Shown one piece after another: positions 12,201-22,741 of a stretch of 64,000 nucleotides of DNA. Both the position numbers and the translations under genes were made by a program. Where the stretch lies: positions 19,070,001-19,134,000 of the forward strand of contig NC_079376.1 of assembly GCF_021018895.1 (NCBI RefSeq), in the 5' to 3' direction. The notes beneath the pieces are model-generated. The model ran no database searches, was not told the origin of the DNA, and saw only the letters and a list, made by a program, of their open reading frames with translations. The stretch's first letter is position 1; the number at the start of each line of letters is the position of its first letter. The DNA is from Seriola aureovittata. Its lineage: Eukaryota > Chordata > Actinopteri > Carangiformes > Carangidae.

Positions 12201-15200
12201 GATATTTATACCTGAGTTTCACAGTCAAGATTCAGAAGCTCAAACTGTTTCCCCACTTACAGAGGTACAAGAGGGCAAAACAAGGCAACTGCCAGTACAG
12301 AGGGGATGAAACTCTGTGAAGGAAGGGCGGGTTAGACGAGAGGAGGAATGGTAACCATCCCAATTAGCGGGCTGGAGAAAAGAGTAGTGCTTTTACACAG
12401 CAGCTTCCATCAAATCAACCGCCCCCGGCTCAGCAGGAAAAAAGCTGCTCAAAATGGATTTGCTCCTTTTATCAAGCCCTCCATGACACTTAGTTAAGAC
12501 TCCTTTGCCTCTATCCTGCCACTGATATGTGCCACTTTGAGGCGGTGTCTCACTGACATTATTAAGAGCGAAAGTTTCAAGAACTTGGGAGAAAGCTTGA
12601 ACAATGAGTCGCGGCGGATTACGTCATCATAGCGTTGGCTTTTTCCAAAAGTTAGGAGACAGCATGAGAAGAGGGTTTTTTTTCCAAGTTATTTTCTTCT
12701 TCATCTTTTGTTTTCTTTCTTTCTTTTTTTTTTTTTTTTTTGCATGAGACTGGGTATAAAGCACTCTTTCCCAGTGTCCCTACGGGAGTATTAGCATCGG
12801 CTGCTCAATTTTTGTGAATCCAAATTGGACAAGTGAAGCAGATTTGAAAATGCAGCTGGCAACACTATTCAAGGTTCTGTTTAGGTGCCACAGGGACGCT
12901 CAGTATAGCCTTTTTCTTTGCCTTGAGGGCAACTGAATCATTTAGAAAGGTTAGAGGCATGAAATCTGTGGCAGATTAAGAAGTATTCAGTTCAGTCCTT
13001 TAATGGTGCACATGTGATGTTTTATGTAGGTTGTACATTCAGAAGATTCCTCTCACAGAGCACATTTGCTCATGAGGACGGGCAGAGTATGTTCCATTTG
13101 TCAGTGAAAATCGAATCTGTGATGAATATAGTTTTGTACGACTCAGTGCTAAAGAATTACATGAATATAATGTACATTTACCAGAAAATAACCTAAATTA
13201 TTGACACATTTATTCTGACTTAGAGCATCAGTAAATAAAAATATTGAATAACATTACAGAGACTCGGCAGAATTACATATGCAGTCATTAAGACTGTAAG
13301 CCTTTAGCAATGAGCCTGTGTATGTTCTCATTTGTCCAGGTCATAGTATCCTAAAGGAGTTTTTTAAATCGAAAACAACTGGACTAGGTTATTTGTCTGG
13401 GAAGACGACCAGGCTACGGACCAGTCCTAGCCTGGTCAGATGCGTACACGAACTGATGAAGCCTCTTGGATGAGAGGTGAAACGTCTTCCCAGACAAATA
13501 ACCTAGTCCAGTTGTTTTCGATTTAAAAAACTCCTTTAGGACTTTAGCAATGAGTGCTTCACTTTTAGCAAGTTCTGCCTTTGCTATGTTGTAATCTAAT
13601 TTTAATTCTGTATTGTAAATACAATACCGACACCTTCATCTTGCACTGTTGCTGAACATACATTAAATGAGAAGTAAACACAATCCTCTTCAAAATAAAT
13701 TCAGTAAATCAATATACAGTAGGCTTATATTTTGAAAGTTGGTGAAAGCTGCTGAGATGAGATTTTAGAGCTGCATTCATTACATTTAAATCAAGCTAAA
13801 AATATATCTTTGCCATTGATTTTACTTTAACTTTAAGGTAACAATACATTTTATTTTGTCACTTTTTTGGTTTTGCTTTCTCTTATTTTCTTTTAGCCTG
13901 TTTTTTTTGTGTCCATGTCTTTTGTAAAGAACTTTGAATTACCCTGCTATACAAATAAAACTGCCTTGCCTTCAGTTATAACTGCAGCTGAAGTGTCTGC
14001 AGCCACACCTGCAGCTCTGTAGTAAGGAAATGTGTGCTTTGCACTAAATGTTTATGTCACAACATCCCCTAAAACAAGAGAATGGGACAGTTGTGCTCTC
14101 ATAACTCTGGTGCATTTATTTTAGCGTACACAGATCGATGTTTCAGCTAATTTACTTTTTTAGGGTTAATAAAAATCCTAGTCCTAAGGAAGGTAGTTTG
14201 CTGAAACATAAATCTTTACAAGTTGAAATAAAAGCATTTTGACTTTGTGGTTTTCCCATTCTGTTTTTATTATATCCACCTGCAAGTCAGCACCTCACCA
14301 GAACAGGTGTGTGTTTTTCCTCTGTCTTTTTTGTATGGCATGCCATCAAGAAATTTCAGACATTTCATTCTTAACCAGAATTTTAAACCTGTTGTGGGCA
14401 CTAGTCAGGGGTCACGACAGTTAGTAGTTAGTCAAAGAACCATGAATACACAGTGTGTAAAACATTCAGTTGATGATGAGATATTTCACAGAATAAAGAA
14501 ATATCAGGGAATCGCCAAAGTTGGTATGATTCATTTTCTGAGGATCTTGAATGTCTAGACCAAAGCAGATAACCTGTCCGACCAACTGATCAATATTGTC
14601 ATTGCTAGAGCTCTGCTGCCTCTGTGGCTACAAAGAGCAAGAACCACAGTTGGCTGTCTTCTCATGATTCAAATAAAAACTCATATATTATAATACATAT
14701 TGATATATATATATTATTTTGGTTCTTGAATTCTCTCTTATTTCCTCCTAACCAGTCAACTGCATCCAGCGGATGAGACGAACACCACCACTGGATGAGC
14801 TTCAGCCACCACCCTATCAGGATGAGAATGGCTCTCCACGGATGTCCTGCACACTGTCTGACCTAGGAGACGCCAAGTGTGATTTATCCCACACCAGCGG
14901 CAGTCCCCACCTGTCCTTTGGTAAATGTCCTAGTGAGGGCAGCGACGGTCATGAGACTGAGAGTTACCTTAACAAGGGCTATGAAGAGGATGTACCCAGC
15001 GACAGTACCGCCGTCCTTAGCCCAGAGGTAAATACCAGTGATATTATAACAATATCTGACTGAAAATTTATAATGATTGGTGAGACATGCACATTGAACT
15101 GGTCCCTGATTTATTTAGGATATGTCAGCCCGAGGATCAGCAGCGCAGCTCCCTAAAGGTTATGAACCAGATCCCATCGCAAAATATGGCACCCTGGATG

Positions 15201-18200
15201 TGGTATTCGACTATGACTCAGAGGAGCAGCAGTTGGCGGTGACCATCATGGCAGTAACAGACCTTCCCACCCACAAACGCACTGGCAACATCTCCTGGCA
15301 GGTCCACCTGGTGCTGCTGCCGACCAAGAAGCAGAGGGCAAAGACAGGAATCCAGAGAGGCCCGTGCCCCATCTTCACGGAGACCTTCCGCTTCAGCCAC
15401 GTTGAGTCAGAGATGATCAGCAATTATGCCATCCGATTCCGCCTCTACAGCATGCGGCGGATGAAGAAGGAGAAGGTGCTCGGGGAAAAGGTGTTCTACC
15501 TCACCAAGCTCAACCTTCAGGGCAAAATGTCTGTGCCGGTCATATTAGACCCATGCTGTGCTCTCCCGGTAAGTAGGATCAAAGCAGGTGTTGGCTTTCA
15601 AGCACTGGTGCAACACCTCACTAATTGCTCCTCTATGCTTTCATATAACATTTTGTGAGGTTATATTTTCCAGCATAAGAGAACATTAAGATCTTGTTTG
15701 GTGAACCAGTTACTTTTGTTTTACTTGTTGGTTTAATGTGTCTGAGGAATAGATAATGGTGTGGTTGCCTCCATTTCACATCAGGGAATAAAACAACAGT
15801 CGATTTTTTGTTTTTCTATTGCTAGCATTTAATTTTACAGCAATATTCATACATTTCAAAGGATTACAGAGAGGAAAATCAGCCTAAAACAGCAGCATGT
15901 TAAAACCACAAGGGTCCATTATTCTACAAAGAATTTTTTATGTATTAGTTTACTTCCCTTTTTATTATTTCTCACAGTGTTTTTCTTAATGTGTTGGCCT
16001 TTAATCACGCAGGGATCCAGACTTCCAATTAAACCAATCATTTTATTCTTCTTTCTCCATTTCTGTTGACGATTCACCATATCCCTCCCTCGAATAGCGA
16101 TTATCCAATCGTAGCATAGGAACCATTACTAGGTGTGGCAGGTCTGACAAGCTTTGGATTTGTCCATGTTGAAGTGTTGTGCATAGACTGAAGTAAGACT
16201 GATACTCAAAGTTTAAATAGCTTGGAGGGTAGTTTTCATTTTTTTTTAAAGTCTTTCAGAAACACAAGCAAAAGTGTAAGAAATGGATTTAAGAGTGTGT
16301 TAATCTACTCCAATGTTAGCGTTTCCAGCTAACTAGCTTACTACCTTAAGTACTCACGTAGCAGTACTTCCAAATCCTAGGAGTATGTTGTTAGCGCACT
16401 GATTTATTAGTGAAATTGCAGGTTATTATGACCCAGAGTTACAGTTTGGTGTTAGGGGACTAGTGGCAGTAGTAATTATGACAGAAGAAAAGTGAAAAGT
16501 GCAGTGCCGTAGTATATAGAGCGACAAAATCCGCTGTAGAAGGACATTGGGGTTGGAGAGCAGTGTTTGATTCCCATATGAAAATTGCAATTTAAGTGTC
16601 TTTTATCTATGACTGTTTGACCACGTTGATATTTTTGTAACCATGACAACAAGGATCGTCAAATGTTAATGAAGTACTTATTTTAACTCAAACCATAATA
16701 ACTTTTATGTGGTCATTAAGGTTGGAGGACTTGTTAGAATAGCCAAAGCGGATTCCTCTCGCACACACACTGTTGTAAGCCATCACCGTGTGGAGCCAGG
16801 TCTTGTGTTAAAGTCTCTTCCCCCCTTGAATACAGTATTTTCCATACTGTTCCCCTCCATGGCAAAGGTTAGGACTTATATTAGGTTTAAGTGTTGCATA
16901 GATAACTGTTAGGGGATAATTTTGCACCCAGGTTAATCAGAGAGACAAAAATTGGTCGGAGTCAGCATTTAACTAGCTAGCTACTGTACAGTTGAAATCA
17001 TGCAGATATAAAAATGTACAGTTTTTGGCTAGAAATGAGAAAGCCTGCTATTGTTTGCATCTGTCTGCTATCAAGGAGCCATTGTTTCACAAATTACTAA
17101 AAACTTTGAGTGGTAATCTTCTACCACTGTTATTGTAAACTGAAAAGGCCTATTAGAGTGGCTTAGCGAAAGGTCATTTGCCAGAGGCAGTGTCATGAGA
17201 AATATAATGTTATATAATATAATTTGTACTCTGTGATTTGTAAATGCCATTGATAGTGATGTTAATACATAAAACTTGAATTACACATGATGAATACTGC
17301 ACTAGATAGGGTCAGTCTTTGCTGTCTTCGATTTTTTGTTACACATACCAGTGAGCGATTTTCTGAATGTCTTTGAACACTTCCAGGGTGGTGAATCCCA
17401 GGTCAGCCTCTCAGATATGACATGCAGCGAAAGCGCCTCATCATTCCAGTCAGTAAGTCAGACTTCCACCCCAGAGATCCTTGTGGGCCTGGTTTACAAC
17501 GCCACAACAGGACGTCTCTCCGTGGAGGTCATCAAAGGCATCCATTTCAAAAACCTAGCTGCCAACAAGCCACCCAGTAAGTATCCTAAAACATTTTATT
17601 TGAGTAGTTGTAGTTGTGAAAAAACTGTTTCAGATACTAGAATGGAAAAGGACAAGTTGAGCCTGTGCATAGAGATTTGTTTAGGCAGCCATAATGCAAC
17701 TTAAATCTTTGATCATATTGTAAAAATATGTGGTCTAACTTGTTTATTAAAAATATTGTGTGCTCTTTTTTGTTCAAATACAACTGAGCTATGACTATGC
17801 ACAGCTTATAACTTCTCCAAATAAGAGATAGTCCGATCTATCCCAGCTGTACTACCTGCCTTTCAGTTTTCCTCTGAATTGATCCCTGGTTTCCCTCCTT
17901 TTTCCCGATCAGCCTCCTCAGGCAGTTTGCAGGGATCTGAGCAGCAAGCTCAAACAAATACTGCCTCTTGTTGAACTTTTTGCAATGTTGTTGGCCTTCT
18001 GACCCTGTTTTCTCTTTCCTCACATCTTCTGTTATGTCTGCACCTGAAATTCTCTCACCCTACTGCCTTTTTGACATCTTGGTCCGTTGTTTTTCTTACT
18101 GCTGTCCAACCCTTGTTGTCAGATGGGCTGTTCTGTTGTCTAAAACACCTGATAGGTGGACAGGTTTATATTATCAGAGGTGAGTCTCTGTCCCTGCCGC

Positions 18201-21200
18201 AGTGAGGTGCTATACGTGTTGAATCCTGGACCTTTTCGTATTATCTTCATGGGTGCAGATAATAAACACAAGGCATTTAACTATTTACTTTACTACAAAT
18301 ATCTGTAAAACATTTTCTTTAGCAATGGTTGGAAAAAAATAATGAGTTCTGAAGAAACACAAAAATTATGACAACCAAGAAATTTAGCACAATAGACACT
18401 GATGAAACACGTTTATCTGTTTTCTTGCAGAGAGTTAGTTGAGAGGATTGAAAGCAGTCTTGTGTGTTTATGCCAATTATGAAGCTAGAGCAAGTGGCCA
18501 ACTAGCTTAGTTTAGCGAAAAGCCTGGCTTTATGCTAACTATAACCAAACTCCAGAAAATTACAGCAACTGGCTAAAAATTAGTGCATCCCACAACCGCC
18601 ATAAAACTTCAGATTGGTTACTTTACTCTTAATTTTTTAAACAAATAAAACAACACCATAAAACGTGTCAATTAGTGAGCTCTAGAGGTGCTACGGAGCC
18701 AAGCTAGCTCCAGTCTTTACGCTCAGCTAAGCTAATAGCATCTGGACTGTAGCCTCATATTTAACGTACATCTAACTCTCGACAAGAAAACAAATACACT
18801 TGTTTCCCAAAAGTAAAATCTGGTGCAAAATCAAAATTAGTTGTAAAAAGGGGTAAATGGCACTACAGCAATGAAAACATTTTTAATTTACTCTTTCACA
18901 CTTACACTTTAAACCTGTAACACTCATCCATGAAGATTATTGCTTGTTGTAACCTTTGTTCCCTCCAGTTCTGAACATGTGTGTCTTATTATGCATGCAG
19001 CCCTGTTACCCCCCCCCCCCCCCCCCGCTATGTGTCTCATGTCTTGTTTGTGTTCGTGCCTGTGATGCCTTGAAGTCTTTCACTCAGAAATAACACTTTT
19101 CATGCTAACTCAATCCGGTTTGCTTGGTGGCTGATGGCCAGCTAGAAGGAAATGTTGTGTGTCACTGAATGTGCTGGCTTAATTCAAACAGTACACTTTG
19201 GCATGCCTTGGGTGTAATTTTTTCATTTTTAAGCTCCATGTACAGCACATGAAACAGAAACAGGACTTTTGGGATAAAATAGCATAAATGTTCATCTAAA
19301 AGACACACTAGTGCTGTCCTCCCATTAATTGCCATGTTTCTCGTATTTATGAATGTCTGTAACTAATAACTAGCAGCCAGATTTTGACATTGTTTGTGCT
19401 TTCCTGAATAGCATATCCACGTACTGTAGTCTTCAAATTACGTTTAGGAAATAGTCACATCTGGTAAAAATCTTTGTGCAAAATCCTCATGAAGGCCTTG
19501 ATTGACTTTGTGCGTCTCACAAAGTGGAAGGAGCGCAGTGAAAGATGCAGAGCAATTTCAGAGCTCCTTTTCTGTCATTTCAAAACAGTACCAAGCCGAC
19601 GAGTCAAGTTAATCATCAGTCGCAGCCCCTCTCATTCAGCAACAATACCAAAGAGCCATGCATCACCGCTACTGACCACTTAAGACATCCACAGCTCCAC
19701 ACAGCCCATTCAGCAGCAGTCAAAAAAGAAATCAAGGCTATTTTTTTCACTGTGCTTTTATGTCAAAGAGAGCAACTGAATGTGTGATTCAGGGCGGTGA
19801 GCTAGGCGTTGGAAGGCAGCTGGCACTCGACAGCATGAAAGCCTCTGCAATTCATTCCTTATACTCCCTCTTAGACAGGAACATAATACACAGCATTATT
19901 ACTGAGTATGGTTGTAGACGAGGGGCGAAACACTCTCAAAGACCCATTGTGATTGCCAGTCTTGCCTCATTTACTTTCAGCTGGATTTGTGGCTTCAGTT
20001 TATGTCATGATTTCAGCATGGAAATGAGGAGTGAATAAGGAAACCATGAATGCTGAATCACTTGATAATAGCAAAAGTGATAATGTTTTTCTTTTGGCTT
20101 TTTCCTCTTTGGAGTTAAATGAATGATATTTATTGGGAATAATTTTTTTTGGAAATGTGCACTGATTTACAATAAAACAGGAGGGAATCAGCTGAAAAAC
20201 AAAAAGTGGGAAATGTCACACAGACTCAATTTTATCAGTAACAGAACTGCTCTACGCTTCATTTTTGAATACTGCTCGTATTAAACGTCCACAGATTATG
20301 TTCACTGTTTGATTATGAGGAAGCTAGACTTTTATTTGGGCCCAATCTTTTAAGGACATTAAAATAATACACCACTCACACACTTCTATATGTTTCTGAA
20401 CATTTGAACATTTGTTTGCAGCAGACGTGCATCGCCTCAGAAATACGTGACTCACATTTTGGACAGAGCATGTTCTGGGACACTGCCCTGGGCTCTCAAA
20501 GTCTGTGCACATGTCATGCCATGACACTGACATCATGTTAAAGTCAGAGAAAATAATAGCAGCTCCTGGGGGGCTTTCCTGATGAGGAAAATTAATTTTA
20601 GCTCCATCATTTGTTCCAGAAAAGGCGCCTCATCCTCTAAGCACAAGCAGATGTATTACTAACTTTTCCCAAGTCAATTTTTATCTTGAACATTATCCCC
20701 TATTTCAGGTTAGACATACAGTAGTTGCATAGCAACAAGACTGAAGTAACGCTCCCCGAACCCTTTGAGTTCCTGCTCTCTGTTATCAGGAGCAGTCACA
20801 GCTGCGCTTTGTGTTTGATCAGAGAAAACTGCATCCTATGTGGTCAGGATCTTATACATCAGTTGCAGTGACATTAACAAGAACAAATGCTTTATGGGGA
20901 AAATGTGTCACACTTTGCTGCAGAGGAAACACAGCTGCAGCAGGTAGTGATGCTTAAATTCAAAGAGAATAAACTGGAGAGACATAAGGATTTTGCACAA
21001 ATGACCCACGAATCTTTTAGCTTTGCAAAAATATTGAAAATTTATATAATTTTTTTTTTTTTAAAGGTTCAAATAATTTCCCTTCTAATTGTCTACTCCA
21101 CCGGTTTCCCATCTAGATACATACGTTAAGCTGACCTTACTGAACTCCATGGGCCACGAGATGTCCAAGTGTAAGACATCCATCTGCCGAGGTCAGCCCA

Positions 21201-21430
21201 ACCCAACCTACAAAGAGACATTTGTCTTCCAGGTAGCTCTTTTCCAGCTATCAGATGTCACGCTCATCCTCTCCGTCTACAACAAGCGCAGCATGAAGCG
21301 TAAGGAGATGATTGGCTGGATTTCACTCGGCCTCAACAGCTCGGGAGAGGAGGAGCTCACCCACTGGACTCAGATGAAAGAGTCCAAAGGACAGCAGGTT
21401 TGCCGCTGGCACAGTTTGCTGGAGTCTTAA
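3118..21430 (+). CDS. syt14: synaptotagmin-14 (six coding exons; 5' end outside window)
   Basis: Exons 3118-3270, 6136-6363, 14756-15027, 15119-15568, 17387-17576 and 21117-21430 all have AG/GT borders and join in frame (1607 nt plus one base from an upstream exon, giving 535 codons and TAA). Order of parts: a membrane helix right at the start ([20 protein letters not shown]), an acidic/serine linker (GSSSDSEDE), a Tyr/Pro-rich stretch ([15 protein letters not shown]), then C2A (about residues 230-370) and C2B (about 410-535). The protein ends in HSLLES, as vertebrate SYT14 does. The family is a type I membrane, synaptotagmin-like protein implicated in vesicle/exocytic trafficking in neurons, and its C2 domains are regarded as Ca2+-independent. 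Here the usual SDPYVK-type and loop-3 Asp motifs are also absent. The human homologue begins with about 20 more residues in a separate exon, which I do not find here. SYT16 is the nearest alternative, but the linker and C-terminus match SYT14 better. Confidence 0.95.
3271..6135 (+). other. syt14 intron (2.9 kb)
   Basis: AT-rich intron. It contains an 18-bp palindrome at about 4583-4600 (ATACTGTATATACAGTAT) and a three-unit GATA run near 5992-6003. No further gene or recognisable mobile element was seen. Confidence 0.85.
6136..6363 (+). CDS. syt14: syt14 exon: acidic linker
   Basis: Acceptor AACAG ends at 6135 and donor GTAGGA starts at 6364; phase is 1 to 1. It encodes [19 protein letters not shown], then a Lys/Ala-rich stretch, then [20 protein letters not shown]. 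The last motif is nearly identical in mammalian SYT14. The linker has several Ser/Asp/Glu clusters that look like possible casein-kinase sites (inference). Confidence 0.93.
7172..7742. mobile_element. diverged short non-autonomous element (TTAAAGGAATA family)
   Basis: It starts with TTTCTTGCCGAGAGTTAG, passes through paired AGCTTAGC/GCTAAGCTAAGC motifs and ends with AACTATTCCTTC. The same landmarks, in the same order, occur near 11.4-11.9 kb, 18.4-18.8 kb and 47.6-47.9 kb. I recognise this as a repeat widespread in percomorph genomes but cannot give its formal name. Ends are approximate. Confidence 0.6.
10643..11940. mobile_element. two diverged, adjacent copies of the TTAAAGGAATA family
   Basis: A first copy starts near 10643 with GAGGAATAGTTG and TGGGAAATACACTCAT and has GGTGCTGGTAGGCAGATTTT at about 10900. 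A second runs from about 11426 (GATCAATACCAATCTCATG) through CTTTATGCTAAGCTAGGCTA to CCCAAAAAGTTGAACTATTTT near 11935. Both are old and indel-rich, so the borders are rough. Confidence 0.5.
13302..13314. repeat. left target-site duplication of fold-back element
   Basis: The 13-bp sequence CTTTAGCAATGAG is repeated exactly at 13542-13554, directly against the end of the fold-back element. The most economical reading is a target-site duplication made on insertion. Confidence 0.7.
13315..13541. mobile_element. fold-back element with perfect 59-bp inverted arms
   Basis: Positions 13349-13407 and 13483-13541 are exact reverse complements (59 of 59 by eye). Between them lies a smaller stem (ACCAGGCTA at 13408-13416 with TAGCCTGGT at 13428-13436) and a hammerhead-like motif at 13453-13486. 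The insert is 227 bp and is bracketed by a 13-bp direct repeat. The length of the duplication and the ribozyme-like core suggest a retrotransposed RNA (a Penelope-like element or retrozyme fragment) rather than a cut-and-paste MITE. That assignment is inference. Confidence 0.75.
13453..13486 (+). ncRNA. hammerhead-ribozyme-like core
   Basis: CTGATGA at 13453-13459 is followed by a stem (GCCTCT 13461-13466 with AGAGGT 13473-13478, loop TGGATG), then GAAACGTC at 13479-13486. That is the conserved hammerhead order CUGAUGA - helix II - GAAA - short helix III - UC cleavage site. Helix III would be only ACGT, self-complementary with no loop, so a dimer may be needed. One extra A (13460) precedes helix II, and helix I next to the core is short (GAA with TTC). 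Activity is uncertain. Confidence 0.5.
13542..13554. repeat. right target-site duplication of fold-back element
   Basis: Exact second copy of CTTTAGCAATGAG (first copy at 13302-13314). Confidence 0.7.
13915..13972 (+). mobile_element. LINE-like 3' tail fragment
   Basis: TTTTGTAAAGAACTTTGAAT followed by CTATACAAATAAAACTGCCTTGCC resembles the 3' ends shared by many fish non-LTR retrotransposons (CR1/L2/Rex-like). No coding part is attached, so it is probably a heavily 5'-truncated copy. Family assignment is from memory of the motif only. Confidence 0.4.
14756..15027 (+). CDS. syt14: syt14 exon: proline-rich linker
   Basis: Acceptor AACCAG ends at 14755 and donor GTAAAT starts at 15028; entered in phase 1, left in phase 0. 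It encodes [20 protein letters not shown] and ends with [17 protein letters not shown]. This block is strongly conserved in SYT14. The intron before it is 8.4 kb and the one after it only 91 bp. Confidence 0.94.
15028..15118 (+). other. 91-bp syt14 intron
   Basis: Bounded by GTAAAT and TTATTTAG. It separates the linker exon from the C2A exon and is unusually short beside the other introns (1.8-8.4 kb). Confidence 0.9.
15119..15568 (+). CDS. syt14: syt14 exon: C2A domain
   Basis: Acceptor TTTAG ends at 15118 and donor GTAAGT starts at 15569; exactly 150 codons, phase 0 on both sides. It starts [13 protein letters not shown] and then covers the C2A beta-sandwich ([20 protein letters not shown] to [12 protein letters not shown]). 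Loop 1 reads [13 protein letters not shown] in place of the SDP-containing Ca2+ loop, and loop 3 reads SMRRMKKEK without Asp ligands, so Ca2+ binding is not expected. Confidence 0.95.
15569..17386 (+). other. syt14 intron (1.8 kb)
   Basis: No gene or clear mobile element seen. It is non-coding sequence with scattered GCTAACTAGCT-type motifs. Confidence 0.85.
17387..17576 (+). CDS. syt14: syt14 exon: inter-C2 linker and start of C2B
   Basis: Acceptor TTCCAG ends at 17386 and donor GTAAGT starts at 17577; phase 0 in, phase 1 out. It encodes a Ser-rich linker ([16 protein letters not shown]), then [20 protein letters not shown] and the first Ca2+-loop position ([11 protein letters not shown]), where the canonical Asp ligands are missing. 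Confidence 0.94.
18418..18815. mobile_element. TTAAAGGAATA-family element, diverged
   Basis: TTCTTGCAGAGAGTTAGTTG at the left, CAGTCTTTACGCTCAGCTAA in the middle and TAACTCTCGACAAGAAAAC with TTTCCCAAAAG at the right match the landmarks of the better preserved copy at 47615-47878. Confidence 0.55.
19009..19026. repeat. poly-C tract (18 bp)
   Basis: Uninterrupted run of 18 C bases in the last syt14 intron. On the opposite strand it is a G-run. Its length is likely to vary and to be error-prone in sequencing. Confidence 0.95.
21117..21430 (+). CDS. syt14: syt14 last exon: rest of C2B and stop
   Basis: Acceptor ATCTAG ends at 21116. The split codon makes Asn, giving [13 protein letters not shown]. 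The exon includes the basic strand region ([13 protein letters not shown]), the sequence [20 protein letters not shown] and the C-terminal helix that ends HSLLES before TAA at 21428-21430. It is one of the best conserved parts of the gene. Confidence 0.95.
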
Positions 21431-21732
21431 CAGCAACAGAAGTATAAGTCGAGAAAGTGCGTAGGGAGTAACTGCACAGAGCAGCCATTGTCCCAGATGA
21501 GTGAGAAATTCAGTTGGGATAGGGGAAATTGACAGAGCCATGTGTCAGCACTCAGAGTTGTTCAGCATAAGCATTTTCGTGGCGCTGTGTGTAAAGTCAT
21601 ATTGACAGCCAGTGATTAGTAGGATTGCCTTGTAATGTCCCTTAGGTTTCTGCAGATGGCACTCTTTTTTTGTCTATTGAACTGGTTAAGCCGGGACCTG
21701 TTCCAAGAAGCAGGTTCTGGATAACATTGATG

Positions 21733-21738
21733 AATAAA
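21733..21738 (+). terminator. syt14: candidate syt14 polyadenylation signal
   Basis: First AATAAA after the stop codon, about 300 bp downstream. Mammalian SYT14 transcripts have much longer 3' UTRs, so a later signal may be the main one. Confidence 0.3.
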
Positions 21739-22109
21739 TTATTGTCTGATAAGTTTAACATAGCCACACCTCTAGCTCAAACAACTGTGGTCTGGATTAT
21801 CAATAATCCTGTCATAAAGGTCTCAGTTATGATTCTTGAGCAAACCCTCAAAACCAACCTCATTCGTCCCTGCATTAGTGGAACAAGTTTATGTCATGAA
21901 TTTAATGGTTGAGAAAGAAAAAAATTCCATTAGAAAAGTGACAAAATCACTTATATGCCAGTCTGTCATCTGTAAAGTCTAGTACTTCTACTAGTCTTTA
22001 CATGGAGTTTGCACCACTATTGTTAAAATGGCCCTGAAAACCTGTTTCTGAGCACCAGATAGAGTTTGAGTGAAGTATAAATGAAGTATAAACTTTTTCT
22101 TAGAAACAG

Positions 22110-22741
22110 TAAAGGCACAGTGGAATGAAAAAACAAGTTGTATTCTCCCTGGGCTACTTAATTCATTTTTTGCTACATACTAAATATGTGTAAAAAATGT
22201 TGATTTAATTATTATTGATTTTTTTATTTTTTTTTATTTTATCAAAATGCCTCTCATTGCTCTCCCTGTACAACAGAAAATATTTTTAATGACTCACCCT
22301 GCACTCAGGGGAGGTTACATAAATATATCCAATCAAATGATTTGAGGTAACTACTTAACCCTGCCCATTATATAAAACACTTTTTAGCTAGTTGGTAGCT
22401 AACAGAGCAGTATGACTATGGGAGTTGTGTGTTTGGTTTTAAAACTGTGAAGTCAAAGAAATGGTTGAGATCTAATTTATTCTCTTAACCATCATCCTCT
22501 TCCTCCTGGTCTAACAACGCAGGAGAAGAAGGTGTGTGCGGTGGCTAACAGCGAGTCCTCTGCTGCTCCTTACCTCCATTTTTCTTTTCAGTTCCGTCCA
22601 AGCCACACCCACTTTGGAAAGATCCAATCACATCTAAAGGATCTGATTTTAATTCCTCTAGAAACTATATTGTGTTTCACTCAGAAATATATTACATGAT
22701 TGAAGATAAAGACGCTATAACTTCAATTTCACTGTACCTTT
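22110..22741. mobile_element. non-autonomous DNA element with about 20-bp inverted ends
   Basis: The left end TAAAGGCACAGTGGAATGAA and the reverse complement of the right end TAAAGGTACAGTGAAATTGA agree at most positions. The inside lacks coding capacity. The superfamily is not clear because no convincing target duplication is visible. Confidence 0.5.

Larger units (their letters stand above)
6364..14755 (+). other. syt14 intron (8.4 kb) with several mobile-element relics
   Basis: The longest intron of the visible gene. It contains two regions of a TTAAAGG-ended short-element family (about 7172-7742 and 10643-11940), the fold-back element at 13315-13541 and a LINE-like tail near 13915-13972. 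The remaining sequence has no coding signal. Confidence 0.85.
17577..21116 (+). other. syt14 intron (3.5 kb)
   Basis: Contains a TTAAAGG-family copy (about 18418-18815) and a C homopolymer (19009-19026). A polypyrimidine stretch and CATCTAG lead into the last exon. No additional exon recognised. Confidence 0.85.

Noticed and set aside
15211..15423. Minus-strand frames opposite the syt14 C2A exon
   Set aside because: The + strand exon is well supported by homology and splice sites; the antisense frames are by-products.
16500..16580. Weak box B-like GTTTGATTCCC suggesting a tRNA-derived SINE
   Set aside because: No convincing box A or 3' tail; too little to call.
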